64,000 nucleotides of DNA. Source: Neorhizobium sp. NCHU2750 (GTDB lineage: Bacteria > Pseudomonadota > Alphaproteobacteria > Rhizobiales > Rhizobiaceae). Location: contig NZ_CP030827.1 in the NCBI RefSeq assembly GCF_003597675.1, positions 2,914,001 to 2,978,000 on the forward strand. The letters are read 5' to 3'. The notes under the pieces were generated by a model, which made no database searches, had not been told where the DNA came from, and worked only from the letters and a program-made list of their open reading frames with translations. Positions 1-9,918 of this stretch are shown piece after piece. A program made the translations under genes and the position numbers. Position 1 is the first letter of the stretch. Each line of letters opens with the position of its first letter.

Positions 1-1443
1 GAGTGCCTTGGGCGGGCCGTTGCGCGATGCGGGAATGCCATGCGCACGATCCGCCGTCACTGACGCAGCATCGTTATAGTCGCCGAACGTCCGCTGGCTG
101 CTCGCCCGCCAGTGGACATCCCAGAATTCGCCTTCGACGCTGACCGAAGCGAGATAGCCCTGTTCGGCCCCGAACCGGCTTGCCGCGACGGCCGCCGTGC
201 CGAGACCGAACGAACCCAGCTCCACTGCAGCGCCGAACCCGCCATTGACATAGTCCATCCCGCCTTCCAGATGCCCCTCGAGCGTCAGCCGGTCGGTCAC
301 CCCGTAGCGGCCGGTCACAAGTCCGATCAGCCGCTCATCGTAGGAAAAGGACGAAGTGCCGTAATTCTGGCGGGCAAAGCCGAGCTCAGCCGAATAGTCG
401 AAGAAGCCGGTGGAGAGCAGGTCGGCCGAGACATAGAGCGGCGTCTCGGTCACCGTCTCGCGGCCGAGCGCATCGCGCACGACGAGGCGTGCCGTCGCAT
501 TGCCGGTGATCGCCGGGATGTTGCTCAGCGTAAACGGCCCGGCCGGCAGGTCGTAGGAAGAGCGGCGCGCATCGTCGACATAGAGATCGACAGTCGAAGG
601 CACGGCAGCGGTTCCGGAAAGCTCCGGCAGCGGCATGGTGATGATGTCGGGTCGCAGGTCGAAATTGCGCTGGATCTGCACCCCGCCGAGCCTGACCGGC
701 CGGGTCCATCCAAGCGCGCCGGAAATCAGATCGCCTGCTTTGTAGGTCAACATCCGATCGGTATCGGAATAGCTCCAGGATGTATCGAGCCGGACGGTCG
801 AATAGCGGTCGTTGGCGGACAGCGCGACGATCTGCGATGAGCCGAATACGCCGAGTGGCCCGAACAGGCGCGCATCGAAGGAAGCCGATACGCCCTGCAG
901 ATCCCAGAGGCTGGAGAGGCCCTCGCCTCCCGTGGAACCGAAGAATGTATAGTTGAGAAGCGCGCCGGGACTCGACGTCGGCTTGAGCCGGGGTTTTTCC
1001 TCCCCGCCATCCGGCGCCGCGCCATCGCCATTCACCTGGGCCGCAACGGAAATCCGCCTTGTCGCAAGCGACTTCGGCTCTGCCGTGAACGTCACCGTCT
1101 GCATGGCTTCGTCGAGAAGGAAGGAAACGCCCGGCAGTCTGCCGATATCGATGCGCCCCTCACCATTTCTCGCCTCCCTGGCGGCGTGGATGCCGCAATT
1201 TTCCAACTGCTCGGCCTCGATCGTCAGCCGGCCGTCCGGCTCCTTCCTGAAAGCCGCGATAAAGCCGCTCGGATTGCCGTTGACGATCACTTCGAGCTGC
1301 AGATCGAGCGCCATGCCGGCCGGCTGCGCTGCTGGATCTGCCGATGCTGCCCGGCCGAACGAAGGGGCTGCGCCGAAGGCCAGCATGGCCGCAAGCGCAA
1401 ACACCAGGCGCCTGTCAGCCTCCCTGGGGTTTCGCCCTTGCAT
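1..1443 (-). CDS. Fimbrial outer-membrane usher, PapC/CsuD-like (C-terminus beyond the window)
   Basis: This is the outer-membrane pore through which chaperone-bound pilin subunits are exported and polymerised. At least 481 residues are visible and the frame stays open to the left edge, so the C-terminal plug, barrel end and CTDs are missing. I chose the ATG at 1443; it gives MQGRNPREADRR followed by a hydrophobic signal-peptide core ending near FGRAASA. The middle carries typical usher text: an SYSD..R.LTYKAGD stretch, then RPVRLGGVQIQRNFDLRPD, PLPELSGTAAVPSTVDLYVD and GPFTLSNIPAITG. The start lies 29 bases inside the end of the chaperone gene, so the two are probably translationally coupled. 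Neighbouring SCPU pilin and chaperone genes point to a Csu-like chaperone-usher system. Confidence 0.9.
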   Translation of the reverse strand, partial: MQGRNPREADRRLVFALAAMLAFGAAPSFGRAASADPAAQPAGMALDLQLEVIVNGNPSGFIAAFRKEPDGRLTIEAEQLENCGIHAAREARNGEGRIDIGRLPGVSFLLDEAMQTVTFTAEPKSLATRRISVAAQVNGDGAAPDGGEEKPRLKPTSSPGALLNYTFFGSTGGEGLSSLWDLQGVSASFDARLFGPLGVFGSSQIVALSANDRYSTVRLDTSWSYSDTDRMLTYKAGDLISGALGWTRPVRLGGVQIQRNFDLRPDIITMPLPELSGTAAVPSTVDLYVDDARRSSYDLPAGPFTLSNIPAITGNATARLVVRDALGRETVTETPLYVSADLLSTGFFDYSAELGFARQNYGTSSFSYDERLIGLVTGRYGVTDRLTLEGHLEGGMDYVNGGFGAAVELGSFGLGTAAVAASRFGAEQGYLASVSVEGEFWDVHWRASSQRTFGDYNDAASVTADRAHGIPASRNGPPKAL

Positions 1444-2125
1444 CGAAACTGCCCGCCTCGCTCTCGCCGTGAATGGTGATCGCGCCGCCCTGGCGTCCGC
1501 GTGCCGGCACGATCCATTGCGCCGTCGAGCCGCCCAGCACATAGCCGACCAGTCCGTCGCGCTCGCCGACGGTGCTGCCGCCGCTCTTCAATTCCAGATT
1601 TGCGACCTTGAAACGCTTGGCGCCGCGATTGCGCGCCGTCACCTGATAGCCGCCAGCCACCGGCTGGACGCTCCAGTCGACGACGGCACCGGCAGCACTC
1701 GGATCGGCGAAGAACACCGGGATCGAATGGCGCACCACCATGATCACGGTGATCGCCTGCCGCATCGAAGGCGGCAGCTCGTCGACGACGACCCGGTAGC
1801 TCTCCTCGCCCTTGACCGGCGTCTTCGAGGTCCGGACGATCCGCACCATGTTTTCGCCGCCGGGCTTCAGCTGCGCGATCGGCGGACTGACCGCGACGCC
1901 ATTGGCCGGCTCCAGCACGTCCTTGCCGTCCTTCTGGCTCCATTTGAAGATCCGGACCTGCACATTGATCGGCTTCATCGCATCGTTGAATACCGAAAGC
2001 TGCGTGGTCGCCGCCGGCGCCGGCAGGTCGACGATGACCGGCGAGACCCGAAGTGACGCAGATTCTGCAAAAGACGCAAAGCCGAAAGCGGCCGCCAGTG
2101 TGATGGCGGTAAACGAGGAACGCAT
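1415..2125 (-). CDS. Periplasmic fimbrial chaperone, PapD/CsuC-like
   Basis: The 236-residue protein has an N-terminal signal peptide (MRSSFTAITLAAAFGFASFAES) and the two-domain immunoglobulin fold pattern of fimbrial chaperones. Recognisable stretches are LRVSPVIVDLPAPA near the mature N-terminus, the Arg-containing MVRIVRTS strand, and ESYRVVVDELPP, which corresponds to the conserved E-x-x-[FY]-R-[LV] strand of the family. It would bind pilin subunits after Sec export and deliver them to the usher. It sits 18 bases downstream of the SCPU pilin gene and overlaps the usher start by 29 bases, which is a normal operon arrangement. Confidence 0.93.
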   Translation of the reverse strand: MRSSFTAITLAAAFGFASFAESASLRVSPVIVDLPAPAATTQLSVFNDAMKPINVQVRIFKWSQKDGKDVLEPANGVAVSPPIAQLKPGGENMVRIVRTSKTPVKGEESYRVVVDELPPSMRQAITVIMVVRHSIPVFFADPSAAGAVVDWSVQPVAGGYQVTARNRGAKRFKVANLELKSGGSTVGERDGLVGYVLGGSTAQWIVPARGRQGGAITIHGESEAGSFDARAKPQGG

Positions 2126-2143
2126 ATTGCCTCCTGTCGGTTG

Positions 2144-2635
2144 TCAGTAATTGAGCGTGGCGGTGACCGTGTCGGTATAGGGACCCGCCGCCGGCGTGGT
2201 CTGCGGCGGCACGCGGCCATAGACCGTATAGGGCTGGGCAGCACCGTTGCCCGTGCCGCTGACCGTGTTGGTGCCGATCGTATTGCCCCAATAGGTGTTG
2301 CGTGCGACATCGCTATAGAGCGAATAGCCGATCGTCGCACCGCCTGCGCCGCTCATCAGGCGGGTGGCGATCGTCCCACCCGTGGTGGAACCAGCATTCA
2401 GGCCGATCGTATAGCCGGTTCCATTGGTGCACTGGACGGTGATAGTGCTCGTCGCATCACGATTGGCGGCAATCACACCGCTTGAGCCGAAATCCATGTT
2501 GGTGGCGGAATTGATCTGGCAGGACGAAGTGATCGTCATGGTCACGTTGAACGTTGTCGTCGCGGTCTGGGCAAGCGCCGGACCGGCGGCGGCGAAGAAG
2601 GATATGGCAATGCCGGCCGCAATGATATTTCGCAT
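2144..2635 (-). CDS. Spore coat U (SCPU) domain pilin
   Basis: A 163-residue secreted pilin-like subunit. I start it at the ATG at 2635 (MRNIIAAGIAISFFAAAGPALAQ), because a GAGG ribosome site precedes that codon and a clean signal peptide follows; an upstream in-frame start at 2677 would add 14 unlikely residues. The mature part contains TTTFNVTMTITSSCQI, a single later Cys in VQCTNGTGYTIGLN, and ends in YTDTVTATLNY, the terminal beta-strand pattern of SCPU/CsuA-B proteins. The gene heads a pilin-chaperone-usher operon. Pili of this class are usually involved in attachment and biofilm formation; the role here is inferred. Confidence 0.9.
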   Translation of the reverse strand: MRNIIAAGIAISFFAAAGPALAQTATTTFNVTMTITSSCQINSATNMDFGSSGVIAANRDATSTITVQCTNGTGYTIGLNAGSTTGGTIATRLMSGAGGATIGYSLYSDVARNTYWGNTIGTNTVSGTGNGAAQPYTVYGRVPPQTTPAAGPYTDTVTATLNY

Positions 2636-2817
2636 CGGTACCTCACTCTTCAGCCCTGCCCGCTTCAAGCAAGCCATTATTTATTTAGTTATTTCTAAAT
2701 TAGGATTAACGACGTATGGTTAACGAAACGTTTCAGTCGGATGGCTAGGTCTGTTCAACCCGCATGCCCTGACGATCGCAGATGGTCACCGTCAAGAGGT
2801 CGGCGCCCGAAAACACA

Positions 2818-2852
2818 ACGGCCCGGTCTGCATCGCAGCCGGGCCGTCTCGT
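2818..2852 (-). terminator. Intrinsic terminator after the chemoreceptor gene
   Basis: A perfect 9-bp stem (ACGGCCCGG at 2818-2826 and CCGGGCCGT at 2839-2847) with a 12-base loop lies just beyond the chemoreceptor stop codon. Read on the minus strand it runs into a short T-rich tract (TGTGTTTTCG). Confidence 0.75.
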
Positions 2853-2873
2853 CATCTCGACAGATCGTATGTC

Positions 2874-4904
2874 TCAGAATTCTTCCCAGCTGTCGGCTGC
2901 GCCTGCAGGCGACGCACCTCCGCCGAAGGCCTGGGCAAGCTTGCCGACCATGCCCCGCGCCGGTGAAGCCTTGGGCGACGAATGGTCATCAACCGGCCTT
3001 ACCGAATTCACCCGGCGGAGGCTGGCTGCCACCGACTTCGCGTGAGCGGAAAGCGGCGGCGATGCGACCTCGAACGCCTGCCGTACGCCATATGCGCTGT
3101 CGCCATCCTGGCTCTCGCCGAGCTGGAACTGCGACACGAGCTCCCGCAGCCGGCCGGCCTCCATCGCAAGTGTGGCGCCGGCCGCATTGGCCTCTTCCAC
3201 CATCGCAGCATTCTGCTGCGTCACCTGGTCCATCTGGTTGACGGCATTGTTGACCTCTGACAGTCCAACCGACTGTTCGCGGGCAGAGGTGGCGATCGCA
3301 TCCATGTGCTGGTTGATGGTGACGACATAGGCCTCGATCGTCTTCAGGGCATCGCCCGTGGCACTGACCAGCTTCACGCCGCTGTCGACTTCCGCCGAGG
3401 ACTTGCGGATCAGTTCCTTGATCTCCTTGGCAGCCGTCGCCGAGCGCTGCGCAAGTTCACGCACTTCCTGCGCCACCACGGCAAAGCCCTTGCCGGCCTC
3501 GCCGGCCCGCGCCGCCTCGACGCCGGCATTGAGCGCCAGGAGATTGGTCTGGAAGGCGATATCGTCGATCACCCCGATAATGCTGGAGATCTGGCTTGAT
3601 GACTGCTCGATCCGGCTCATCGCCGTCACCGCCTCGGCAACGACGGTCTCGGACGTCCTGGCACTCTCGTTCGCCTTGATCGCGACGCTGCGCGCCTCCT
3701 CGGCCCGCTTCGACGAATTTGTCACATTGGCGGTGATCTCGTCCAGTGCTGCCGCCGTTTCCTCCAGCGACGCGGCCTGCTGCTCGGTTCGCTTGGACAG
3801 GTCGTCGGCACTGTGGCTCACCTCGCGGGCACCGCTGTCGATCGCCCCTGTGGCGGTCGAGACTGCGGCAAGCGTGTCGCGTAACTGCCTTGCAGTCTGG
3901 TTGAAATCGCTCCGCAGCCCCTCGAAATCTGCCGCAAAGGAGGTTTCGAGCTGATAGGCAAGGTCGCCAGATGACAGATGCTTCAGCCCCTCCGCCAGGC
4001 CTCGGGTGGCCTCGCCCATCGCGCGGGCACGCGCACTCTCCTGCTCGGCGACCCGACGGCGTTCCGCCTCGCTCTCGTCACGCTGGCCGACGGCCTCCGC
4101 CTCCAGCGCCCGCGCCCGCAATCCGTTCTGCTTGAACACGGACACCGCACGCGCCATGCCGCCGATCTCGTCCCTACGATCCTCGCCGACCACATCCGCC
4201 GTCAGTTCGCCGCCCGAAAGCTTGCCCATCGTCAGGCCAAGTGCCTGGATGGGACGCACCAGCCACGCACGGATCGCAACGAAGCTGACCATCGCCATCA
4301 TGACGAGCGCGGCAAGCACGCCGCCGATCGTCGTCCAATAGATCCGGTGGGCATCGGCAGACAGCGTTGCGGCGCTGGCGCTGGTCGCCTTGGTCAGCTC
4401 GTCCACCTTGTCGCTGATTGCCTTCGACATGATCTGGAACTGCGGCTGGCACTCGCGGAAATACACGTCCATCGCGCCCTTGATGTCGAGATAGGTCAAC
4501 GCCTTGGTACCGAGCGCGACCGAATTGGCGCAGGACTGGTCCAGCACAGTCATCGCCTTGGTCTTGAGATCTGCGATCGCCGGATCGCCCGGCATCGCCG
4601 CCGACACCCGGTCGATATAGGTGAGGAACTGCTGCCGCGAGGCGGCAAGTTCGTCCATCGCCTTCTTGTCCTGCTCCTTGGCGGTCGTCAGCAGCACGTC
4701 GCCAATGGCGCCGCGGATCGTCTGGAACGTCTGGCTGGCGCGCGACAGCGAGGTCGCAGCGTCACCCTCCGTCGTCACCAGACGCGAATAGTCCCCGTCG
4801 ACCCTGAGGATCTGGCTGCCGGCATAATAGGCCAGCACCAGCGTGACCAGGCCGAAGGATGCGAGAAGTACAAAGAACTTGCCGGTAATGGATATGTTTT
4901 TCAT
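2874..4904 (-). CDS. Methyl-accepting chemotaxis protein with CheR/CheB tether
   Basis: A 676-residue inner-membrane chemoreceptor. It begins [31 protein letters not shown] (TM1), has a helical four-helix-bundle-type periplasmic sensor, a second membrane segment near residues 191-213 ([21 protein letters not shown]), a HAMP domain, and a long coiled-coil signalling domain. The hairpin tip reads [27 protein letters not shown], the highly conserved CheA/CheW-binding region. The C-terminus ends in SWEEF, matching the xWxxF pentapeptide that tethers CheR and CheB. I used the ATG at 4904, where the first membrane helix starts, rather than the far-upstream in-frame start at 5024. No chemotaxis genes lie nearby, so it presumably feeds a pathway encoded elsewhere. 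Confidence 0.95.
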   Translation of the reverse strand: MKNISITGKFFVLLASFGLVTLVLAYYAGSQILRVDGDYSRLVTTEGDAATSLSRASQTFQTIRGAIGDVLLTTAKEQDKKAMDELAASRQQFLTYIDRVSAAMPGDPAIADLKTKAMTVLDQSCANSVALGTKALTYLDIKGAMDVYFRECQPQFQIMSKAISDKVDELTKATSASAATLSADAHRIYWTTIGGVLAALVMMAMVSFVAIRAWLVRPIQALGLTMGKLSGGELTADVVGEDRRDEIGGMARAVSVFKQNGLRARALEAEAVGQRDESEAERRRVAEQESARARAMGEATRGLAEGLKHLSSGDLAYQLETSFAADFEGLRSDFNQTARQLRDTLAAVSTATGAIDSGAREVSHSADDLSKRTEQQAASLEETAAALDEITANVTNSSKRAEEARSVAIKANESARTSETVVAEAVTAMSRIEQSSSQISSIIGVIDDIAFQTNLLALNAGVEAARAGEAGKGFAVVAQEVRELAQRSATAAKEIKELIRKSSAEVDSGVKLVSATGDALKTIEAYVVTINQHMDAIATSAREQSVGLSEVNNAVNQMDQVTQQNAAMVEEANAAGATLAMEAGRLRELVSQFQLGESQDGDSAYGVRQAFEVASPPLSAHAKSVAASLRRVNSVRPVDDHSSPKASPARGMVGKLAQAFGGGASPAGAADSWEEF

Positions 4905-5193
4905 CGCGGACCCGAACAGAAAGCGAAAAGGCAAAGTGGCTTTGACGCATCGTTGATCGATGGTCGCAGTTCTGCGACGACGTTCCCCCCACTCCCCGGA
5001 ACGAGAGGAAGTGTAGCCGCACATCTTTTACCATGGGTTAAAACGAAAAGATTCTTGCAACCTTGTCGCGATGAACACCCGCCAAAACCTGAAGAAGCGC
5101 AAAAATACAAAGTCTTGCACTGTTTTGACTTACGCTTTGGTCACTTGTTGCCGCTAGTCTTCTGTTGACCAACGGATCAGACCGAGAGGTTAG

Positions 5194-5430
5194 ATGGCAC
5201 AGTACAAGTATTCCGATCGCCTCGTTGAGGCCAAGTCATGGGCTTTCGATCAGGACTGGAAGCCCGGCCAGCCGGTCACCAATGCAGGCATTTATCGCTG
5301 CCGCACCTGTGGTGACGAGATTGTCGCCGACAAGGGCAGCGTCCTGCCGAAGAGCCACCACGAACATTCCCTTCTCGGACCTGTCGTCTGGCAGCTTCTC
5401 GTCTTCGCCCAGAAACACCCCGGGCGCTGA
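5194..5430 (+). CDS. Small conserved protein with Cys pair
   Basis: A 78-residue soluble protein preceded by a GAGAGG ribosome site. It contains one CxxC pair in YRCRTCGDEIVADKG, followed by SHHEHS, so a metal-binding knuckle using two Cys and nearby His is possible. I do not recognise a named family. The gene stands alone, between the chemoreceptor promoter region and a bidirectional terminator. Confidence 0.75.
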   Translation: MAQYKYSDRLVEAKSWAFDQDWKPGQPVTNAGIYRCRTCGDEIVADKGSVLPKSHHEHSLLGPVVWQLLVFAQKHPGR

Positions 5431-5456
5431 TACTCGCGAACGCGCCATGCCAGACA

Positions 5457-5494
5457 TGAAAAAGCCGCCTCGGAAGAGCGGCTTTGTCGTTTTT
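5457..5494. terminator. Bidirectional intrinsic terminator
   Basis: The perfect stem AAAGCCGC (5461-5468) / GCGGCTTT (5478-5485) is followed on the plus strand by GTCGTTTTT and on the minus strand by TTTTTC. It can terminate both the 78-residue gene on the plus strand and the DUF1328 gene on the minus strand. Confidence 0.85.
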
Positions 5495-5508
5495 GACCCT
5501 GTCGAGGC

Positions 5509-5682
5509 CTACATGATCGCGCTGCCGGCCATCAATGCCATGACTAGGAAGACCAGGAAGATCACCAGGAACAGGAAGAACAGAATCTTGGCAATACCGG
5601 CCGTTGCCGCCGACACGCCGGAAAATCCGAGAAAACCCGAAATCAGGGAAATGACGAGGAAGATAAGAGCCCATTTCAACAT
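5509..5682 (-). CDS. DUF1328 (YtjA-type) small membrane protein
   Basis: A 57-residue, two-helix membrane protein: [24 protein letters not shown], then a short GIA linker and a second helix [19 protein letters not shown]. This matches the DUF1328/YtjA family, whose function is unknown. I chose the ATG at 5682 because a GAAGGA site precedes it and the protein then starts with the family-typical MLKWAL; the in-frame extension to 5742 adds 20 residues with no family support. Confidence 0.9.
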   Translation of the reverse strand: MLKWALIFLVISLISGFLGFSGVSAATAGIAKILFFLFLVIFLVFLVMALMAGSAIM

Positions 5683-5761
5683 GGATGTTGGTCCTTCGTG
5701 TTTGATGGCCGGATAACGCCCATCAATGTTCCCGGGTTCCATTGTCAGCCTGCTGTTTTAT

Positions 5762-5787
5762 AAAAAACGGCATGGCAACAGACCGTT
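5762..5787 (-). terminator. Possible weak terminator after the iron ABC operon
   Basis: On the minus strand, AACGG (5783-5787 complement) can pair with CCGTT (5766-5770 complement), followed by a run of six T. The stem is only 5 bp and overlaps the stop codon, so the call is tentative. Confidence 0.3.
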
Positions 5788-6853
5788 AGCGAAATACGTG
5801 AGCGGTTCCCGCAACCGAGAGGGCAACATCCTGTCCCTCCGCAAAGGCGGCCCGGCTCGGCACTTCCACCGCAAAGGCAATATTCTCGTCTGCATGTAGC
5901 ACTACCTGCAGCTCGCATGTCGATCCGCGGAAGCGGACATCCCTGATCCGCACCATGATCGCGCCGTCTCTAGCACCCGGCTCGGCAAGCGTGATCTGTT
6001 CCGGCCGCAGCATGATCGTCCGCGCACCACCGGCCCCATCGACCGCCCCATGGCCTGCCCCATCGCTTGCATCGGCCGGCAGCAGCCCGAGCGCACACTC
6101 CGCCTGCCCGCCGATCAGCCGCGCCGGCAGGATGATCGCCTCGCCGAGAAAACGCGCCGTCTGCGGATCGGCGGGGCGTGAATAGACCTCCCGCGGGCTC
6201 CCGACCTGTGCCAGACGGCCTCCGCGCATCACCGCCACCTGATCGGCAAAGGCAAGTGCCTCCGCCTGGTCATGGGTAACGAGCAGTGTCGCAATCCCCT
6301 CCGCCTTCAACACGTCGCCCACAGCCTTGCGCGTTGCAGCCCTGAGTCCCGTATCGAGCGCCGAGAACGGTTCGTCGAGCAGCATCAGCCGCGGCTTGCG
6401 GGCAAGCGCCCGCGCCAGCGCCACGCGCTGCTGCTGGCCACCGGAAAGCTCGTCGGGCCGGCGCGCCAGCATCGAGCGGTCGAGCCCGACCATCTCCATC
6501 AACTCTGCCGCACGACGCTCTTTGACCGGCATCTCGTCTGTCATGCCGAAGACGATATTGCCGGCAACCGTCAGATGCGGGAACAGGCAGCCGTCCTGCG
6601 CCACGATGCCGATATTGCGCTTGTGCGCCGGTACCGCCGCCGCCCCCTCCACCATCGTCTCTCCGCCGATGACGATGGCGCCCGCATCCGCCGCCTCGAA
6701 ACCCGCAACGAGCCGCAAAAGCGTGGTCTTGCCACAGCCGGACGGCCCGACCACGACCATGCGGCTGCCCCGGTCGACAGAGAGGTCGATCCCGTCAAGC
6801 GCCGTCACCGGCCCGAAAGTCTTGCGCAATCCGCGAATGTCTACAAAGCTCAT
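5786..6853 (-). CDS. fbpC: Iron(III) ABC transporter ATP-binding protein, FbpC-like
   Basis: A 355-residue ATPase that would energise iron uptake. Walker A is GPSGCGKTT (residues 36-44), the signature LSGGQQQR (136-143), Walker B LMLLDE (156-161) and the switch His H194 in LLVTHDQ. A C-terminal TOBE-like part carries [15 protein letters not shown]. The start is the ATG at 6853, which overlaps the permease stop codon by four bases (ATGA); the longer open frame upstream is out-of-frame sequence of the permease gene. Gene order is binding protein, permease, ATPase. Iron as substrate is inferred from the FbpA/SfuA-like binding protein. Confidence 0.93.
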   Translation of the reverse strand: MSFVDIRGLRKTFGPVTALDGIDLSVDRGSRMVVVGPSGCGKTTLLRLVAGFEAADAGAIVIGGETMVEGAAAVPAHKRNIGIVAQDGCLFPHLTVAGNIVFGMTDEMPVKERRAAELMEMVGLDRSMLARRPDELSGGQQQRVALARALARKPRLMLLDEPFSALDTGLRAATRKAVGDVLKAEGIATLLVTHDQAEALAFADQVAVMRGGRLAQVGSPREVYSRPADPQTARFLGEAIILPARLIGGQAECALGLLPADASDGAGHGAVDGAGGARTIMLRPEQITLAEPGARDGAIMVRIRDVRFRGSTCELQVVLHADENIAFAVEVPSRAAFAEGQDVALSVAGTAHVFR

Positions 6854-8418
6854 CGGCCGGCGATCTTCTTCGATTGGTGATGGAGCAGCGCCGTCATCGG
6901 CAGTGAAAACAGGATCATCAGCAGCGCATAGGGTGCGGCTCCGGCATAATCGATCTCGCTCGTCAACGCCCAGAAGGCCATGGCGAGTGTGCGCGTGCCG
7001 TTCGGCGCCAGCATCTGCGTGGCGGTCAATTCGTTCATGATCCCGAGCGAGGACAGGGCAACCGCCACCGCGCCCCCCGGCGCGGCAAGCCTGACGGTCG
7101 TCGACCAGAGCGCCCGGATCGGCGAACGGCCGAGGCTCGCCGCCGCCTCTTCCAGCTCGGCCGGCACCTGCGCGATACTGGCCCGCAGGCTGATCAGCGC
7201 CCGCGGCATGAACATGATCACATAGGCAAGCACGATCGTCGCCACCGTCTGGTAAAGCGGCAGCGTCACTCTGACGGTGACCGTCACCAGCGCCAGCGCC
7301 ACGACGACGCCCGGCATCGAGCTCGCCAGATAATAACAGCCCTCGATCAGCCTGCTTCGCGGCCCCGGCCGGCGCACCGAAAGCCATGCAATGGGAAGTG
7401 CGGCCGCAGTCGTCGCAATTCCGCCTGCAAGGCAGATGGCGAGCGTCTGGCCAAGAGCAAGCCCGATCTCGTCGAGCTTCCATATGCCGGCACCCCCGGC
7501 AATCAGCCAGCGCGACAGCGTCAGCGCCGGAATGCCGAGCGAAAACGCGACGGCGGCAAGCGGCAGAAGAAGGCAGACATGTCGCCAGCGTCCGAGCGAC
7601 ACGCGCCGCGGCCGGCGTGCGACGCCCGAGCCGATCCGCGCATAGCGGCGACGTCCCCTGAAACCCGCGTCGAATGCCAGAAACACAAGGCAGCAAACGA
7701 CCAGCACCAGCGCCAGCATATTGGCCGCAACGCCATTATAGGTCGACTGGAACTGATCGACGATGGCGGTGGTGAACGTGTCGAAGCGGATCATCGCATA
7801 AAGCCCGTATTCCGACAGGAGATGCAGGCCGATCAGCAACCCGCCGCCAAGGATGGACAATCTCAGCTGCGGCAGCACCACGCGCGAAAACACCGCGCCA
7901 TCGGAAAGGCCGAGCGATGCCGCCTGATCCTCGAGTGCCGGATCGAGAAGCCTGAGCGAGGCCGCGATTGGCAGATAGAGAAACGGAAAATAGGCGGTGA
8001 CCGAAATCGCCACCCCCGCCGGCAGGCCGTGAAAGCCGGGCCACAGGCCGATCCAGGCATAGGAATGCACGAAGGCGGGGATGGCGAGCGGCGCGACGCA
8101 TAGCACCGACCACAGCCGCGCCAGCGGCAGGTCGCTGCGCTCCGTCAGCCATGCGAGCGCACTCGCCAGCACCGTCGTCACCGGCACGGTGATGATGACC
8201 AGCAGCAGCGTGTTGACCATCAACTCGCCCACTCGGGGGCGGAAGATCATCTGCCAAGCCGTCTCCCGGCCGGTCACCGCCGCAGCCCAGAAGACGAAGC
8301 CAAGCGGTACCAATGCCAGCAATGCGATGACGATCGCCACGGCAAACGTGCCGCGCGTTCCCGATCGCAATCGGAGACGCGGCATGGAAAGAGGCTTGCT
8401 GTCAGCGATGGACGTCAT
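6850..8418 (-). CDS. fbpB: Iron(III) ABC transporter permease, FbpB-like (two fused domains)
   Basis: A 522-residue inner-membrane protein with about twelve hydrophobic segments in two homologous halves, as in FbpB/SfuB where both permease domains are fused. The second half has the EAA-type loop [28 protein letters not shown], and a matching loop [25 protein letters not shown] is in the first half. These contact the ATPase. It overlaps the ATPase gene by 4 bases and starts 87 bases after the binding-protein gene. Confidence 0.93.
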   Translation of the reverse strand: MTSIADSKPLSMPRLRLRSGTRGTFAVAIVIALLALVPLGFVFWAAAVTGRETAWQMIFRPRVGELMVNTLLLVIITVPVTTVLASALAWLTERSDLPLARLWSVLCVAPLAIPAFVHSYAWIGLWPGFHGLPAGVAISVTAYFPFLYLPIAASLRLLDPALEDQAASLGLSDGAVFSRVVLPQLRLSILGGGLLIGLHLLSEYGLYAMIRFDTFTTAIVDQFQSTYNGVAANMLALVLVVCCLVFLAFDAGFRGRRRYARIGSGVARRPRRVSLGRWRHVCLLLPLAAVAFSLGIPALTLSRWLIAGGAGIWKLDEIGLALGQTLAICLAGGIATTAAALPIAWLSVRRPGPRSRLIEGCYYLASSMPGVVVALALVTVTVRVTLPLYQTVATIVLAYVIMFMPRALISLRASIAQVPAELEEAAASLGRSPIRALWSTTVRLAAPGGAVAVALSSLGIMNELTATQMLAPNGTRTLAMAFWALTSEIDYAGAAPYALLMILFSLPMTALLHHQSKKIAGR

Positions 8419-8505
8419 GAAACACTCGAAAATGACGAGACACCGCAGGTAAGCCCTGCGATGTCCTGGCGCAACCGGAATTATTCGTCCGCCTGCGCGG
8501 CAACT

Positions 8506-9543
8506 TTAGAGAATGCCCGCCGCGGTCAGCATGTCGGTCACCTTGGCATTGTTGAGCTCGGTCGGCTCGACCTTCGGAGCATCGAGATCGGCAAGCGGCA
8601 CCAGCGCCTTGTTGGAAGCCTCGCCCTTGCCGACGGCATATTCGAACGAGGTTCCGTCCCGCAGGACCTTCTGGCCGCCCTTGCCGGCAACCCATTTCAG
8701 GAATGCCTGCGCCTGCGGCTTGTGCTTGGAAGAGGCAAGGATGCCGCCGCCGGAGATCGACACGAAGGCACCCGGATCCTGGTTCTTGAAATAATGCAGC
8801 GCGACGTTCTTGCTGTTCTCGCCGGTCTTCGCCTGATCGCCGAAATAATAGTAGTGATAGATCACCGCGCCCTCGAATTGGCCGGCATTGACGGCCTTCA
8901 TCGCCGTCGAGTTGCCGCGGATGGCGGTGAAGTTTTCCTTCATGCCCTTCAGCCAGGCGGCCGTCTGTTCCTCGCCCTTCAGCTGCAACAGCGCGCCGAC
9001 GATCGCCTGGAAATCGGCACCCGACGGCGAGGCAGCCCAGCGGCCCTTCCATTCCGGCTTGGCGAGATCCATGAGCGATTTCGGCAGCTTGTCCTCGGTG
9101 AGCTTGGTCTTGTCATAGGCAAACACGGTGGAACGTGCGGCAATACCGATCCAGTGGCCGTTGGCCGGGCGGAACTGCTCCGGCACCTCGTCGAGCGTTG
9201 CCTTGTCGACCGGTTCGAACAGGCCCTTGCCGTCGACCAGCGCCATGGCCGGCGAGTTTTCGGTCAGAAACAGGTCGGCTGGGGAGTTGGCCCCCTCCTG
9301 AACGATCTGGTTGGCAAATTCCATGTCGCCGCCATTGCGCACCGTCACGACGATACCGGTCTCCTCGGTAAAGGCATCGACCCATTCCTTGGTCAGCCCC
9401 TCGTGTTGGGCGTTGTAGATGGTAAGGCTGTCGGCCACCTGGGCGGAAGCCGGCGTGGAAACCGCAAGGATGGAAAAGGCCAGAGCAGACAGGGCCGGCG
9501 CAACGCCGGCCAGGAGAGAAGAAGTTTTCAAGATCGCCTCCAT
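8506..9543 (-). CDS. fbpA: Iron(III) ABC transporter substrate-binding protein, FbpA/SfuA-like
   Basis: A 345-residue periplasmic protein with a signal peptide ending at ASA (about residue 34). The mature start SLTIYNAQHEGLTKEWVDAFTEETGI and the block SPADLFLTENSPAMALVDGKGLFEPV are characteristic of FbpA/SfuA iron-binding proteins. The Tyr-rich stretch YHYYYF corresponds to the tyrosine pair that coordinates ferric iron in the family. First gene of the three-gene importer operon. Confidence 0.93.
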   Translation of the reverse strand: MEAILKTSSLLAGVAPALSALAFSILAVSTPASAQVADSLTIYNAQHEGLTKEWVDAFTEETGIVVTVRNGGDMEFANQIVQEGANSPADLFLTENSPAMALVDGKGLFEPVDKATLDEVPEQFRPANGHWIGIAARSTVFAYDKTKLTEDKLPKSLMDLAKPEWKGRWAASPSGADFQAIVGALLQLKGEEQTAAWLKGMKENFTAIRGNSTAMKAVNAGQFEGAVIYHYYYFGDQAKTGENSKNVALHYFKNQDPGAFVSISGGGILASSKHKPQAQAFLKWVAGKGGQKVLRDGTSFEYAVGKGEASNKALVPLADLDAPKVEPTELNNAKVTDMLTAAGIL

Positions 9544-9918
9544 GGAAAATTCACGGCGACCTCATAGCGAAACAAGACAAGAACAGTCAAGTTTATTCTC
9601 AACAAAAACAACTTAAAGAATTGGAATTAAACATTAAAAAACAACATGTTAAAACGTCCATCGAAACATTTCGATAGACTTAAAAAATCTCCGGTTGATT
9701 ACGGGGGTAAATAACCTTCAGTGAGCTGGATCCGTCGCGATGCGTCCTCGTTTGCACCTTTGCCGGACGCTGACTGCACGTTGATCCTGACAGACAGCTG
9801 AAAGCCGGGCGGTCACCACATGCCGCGGCATTCCGCTCTCCACAGCCTGCTATGCCTGTTCCCGAACGAATCAGCTATTGCTTAGATGAACACATCGGGA
9901 ACAAGCTTGCGGATCTGA
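9544..9918. promoter_or_regulatory. Divergent promoter region, iron importer / helicase
   Basis: 375 bases without a gene. The half next to fbpA (about 9570-9690) is strongly AT-rich against a GC-rich background, as expected of a promoter. It holds a perfect inverted repeat ATCGAAA-CA-TTTCGAT at 9660-9675, a possible regulator site. I could not match a RirA (TGA-N9-TCA) or Irr/ICE box. The half nearer the helicase shows no further structure. Confidence 0.5.

Noticed and set aside
953..2056. 367-codon open frame on the plus strand
   Set aside because: Antisense to the usher and chaperone genes, both clearly recognised.
6854..7696. N-terminal extension of the FbpC-like gene
   Set aside because: The region is covered by the permease gene in another frame, and the ATPase starts precisely at [14 protein letters not shown] with ATGA coupling.
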